A stretch of DNA of 5,811 bases, taken from the NCBI GenBank assembly GCA_947068385.1, contig CAMTBF010000252.1, positions 1-5,811 on the forward strand. The letters are read 5' to 3'. The position numbers and the translations under genes were made by a program. Positions 5,660 through 5,811 of the stretch are shown piece after piece; position 1 is the stretch's first letter, and every line of letters starts with the position of its first letter. Below the pieces are notes generated by a model, which was not told the origin of the DNA, made no database searches, and saw only the letters and a list, made by a program, of their open reading frames with translations. The DNA is from an uncultured Lachnospiraceae bacterium. Lineage in GTDB: Bacteria; Bacillota; Clostridia; Lachnospirales; Lachnospiraceae.

Positions 5660-5811
5660 ATGAAAGTAGGTATTATCGGTGCAGGCACCATGGGTGCCGG
5701 AATCGCCCAGGCGTTCGCCATGACAGATGGCTATGAAGTGTGTTTATGTGATATCAAGCAGGAGTTCGCCGATGGCGGCAAGGCCAGGATAGGCATAAAC
5801 AGATCGGAAGA
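5660..5811 (+). CDS. hbd: 3-hydroxybutyryl-CoA dehydrogenase, N-terminal fragment
   Basis: This enzyme reduces acetoacetyl-CoA to (S)-3-hydroxybutyryl-CoA, linking Thl and Crt. Only about 50 of some 280 residues are present. The start [19 protein letters not shown] holds the Rossmann dinucleotide motif G7-A-G-T-M-G12. Asp31 follows the second strand (VCLCDI), which usually signals NAD(H) use. The ATG at 5660 has AAGGAGG at 5644-5650, nine bases upstream. The gene is 52 bases after crt with no terminator, so it is in the same operon. The reading is cut by the window end, and the last 11 bases look like sequencing adapter, so residues after about 46 (GIN then RSE) are not reliable. The N-terminus alone cannot exclude a longer 3-hydroxyacyl-CoA dehydrogenase, but the context supports Hbd. 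Confidence 0.92.
   Translation, partial: MKVGIIGAGTMGAGIAQAFAMTDGYEVCLCDIKQEFADGGKARIGINRSE
5801..5811 (+). other. probable Illumina adapter remnant at the contig end
   Basis: AGATCGGAAGA equals the first 11 bases of the common Illumina TruSeq adapter and sits exactly at the last bases of the window. It would turn the hbd reading into ...RSE, which departs from what Hbd proteins usually show after KARI. A match of this length at this exact place is very unlikely by chance, so it is best treated as untrimmed adapter rather than genomic sequence. Confidence 0.8.

Overview
The window looks like chromosomal DNA from a Gram-positive, butyrate-forming gut anaerobe, most likely in the Lachnospiraceae (Clostridium cluster XIVa). 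Four things point there: clostridial thl, crt and hbd genes in one row, strong AAGGAGG-type ribosome binding sites, moderately high GC with C/G-ending codons in the metabolic genes, and a BspA-like leucine-rich-repeat surface protein with a clostridial type of C-terminal anchor. The species cannot be named from the sequence alone.

Layout, all on the + strand. Positions 1-111 may be the tail of an upstream gene whose frame is uncertain. Positions 112-280 are a control region with a possible terminator hairpin, a promoter whose -35/-10 spacer contains T6 and G7 runs, and a leader with a 12-bp direct repeat. Positions 281-3130 encode a 949-residue secreted, wall-anchored protein: signal peptide, acidic stalk with four 87-bp tandem repeats, two beta-sandwich-like modules, seven 24-residue BspA-type LRRs, a C-terminal module, a Lys/Pro/Glu spacer, and a sorting signal with the variant motif SPKTYD. 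Positions 3131-3484 hold a likely terminator, a promoter, and two Rex-like operator candidates. Then come thl (3485-4669), a 152-base gap with two large hairpins, crt (4822-5607), and the start of hbd (5660 to the window end).

Thl, Hbd and Crt catalyse successive steps from two acetyl-CoA to crotonyl-CoA, the core of butyrate synthesis. They are probably one operon driven from the promoter near 3392-3420, perhaps sensing NADH/NAD+ through Rex. The hairpins between thl and crt could set different levels of the two enzymes. The surface protein is a separate transcription unit with no evident functional link to the operon.

The last 11 bases match the start of the Illumina TruSeq adapter, so the window probably ends at a contig end, and the last residues of the hbd fragment should not be trusted. 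No RNA genes, CRISPR arrays, insertion sequences or clear horizontal-transfer marks were seen. No wholly new system is evident. The most interesting signals are the possibly phase-variable promoter, the tandem-repeat stalk, the atypical sorting motif and the thl-crt hairpins.
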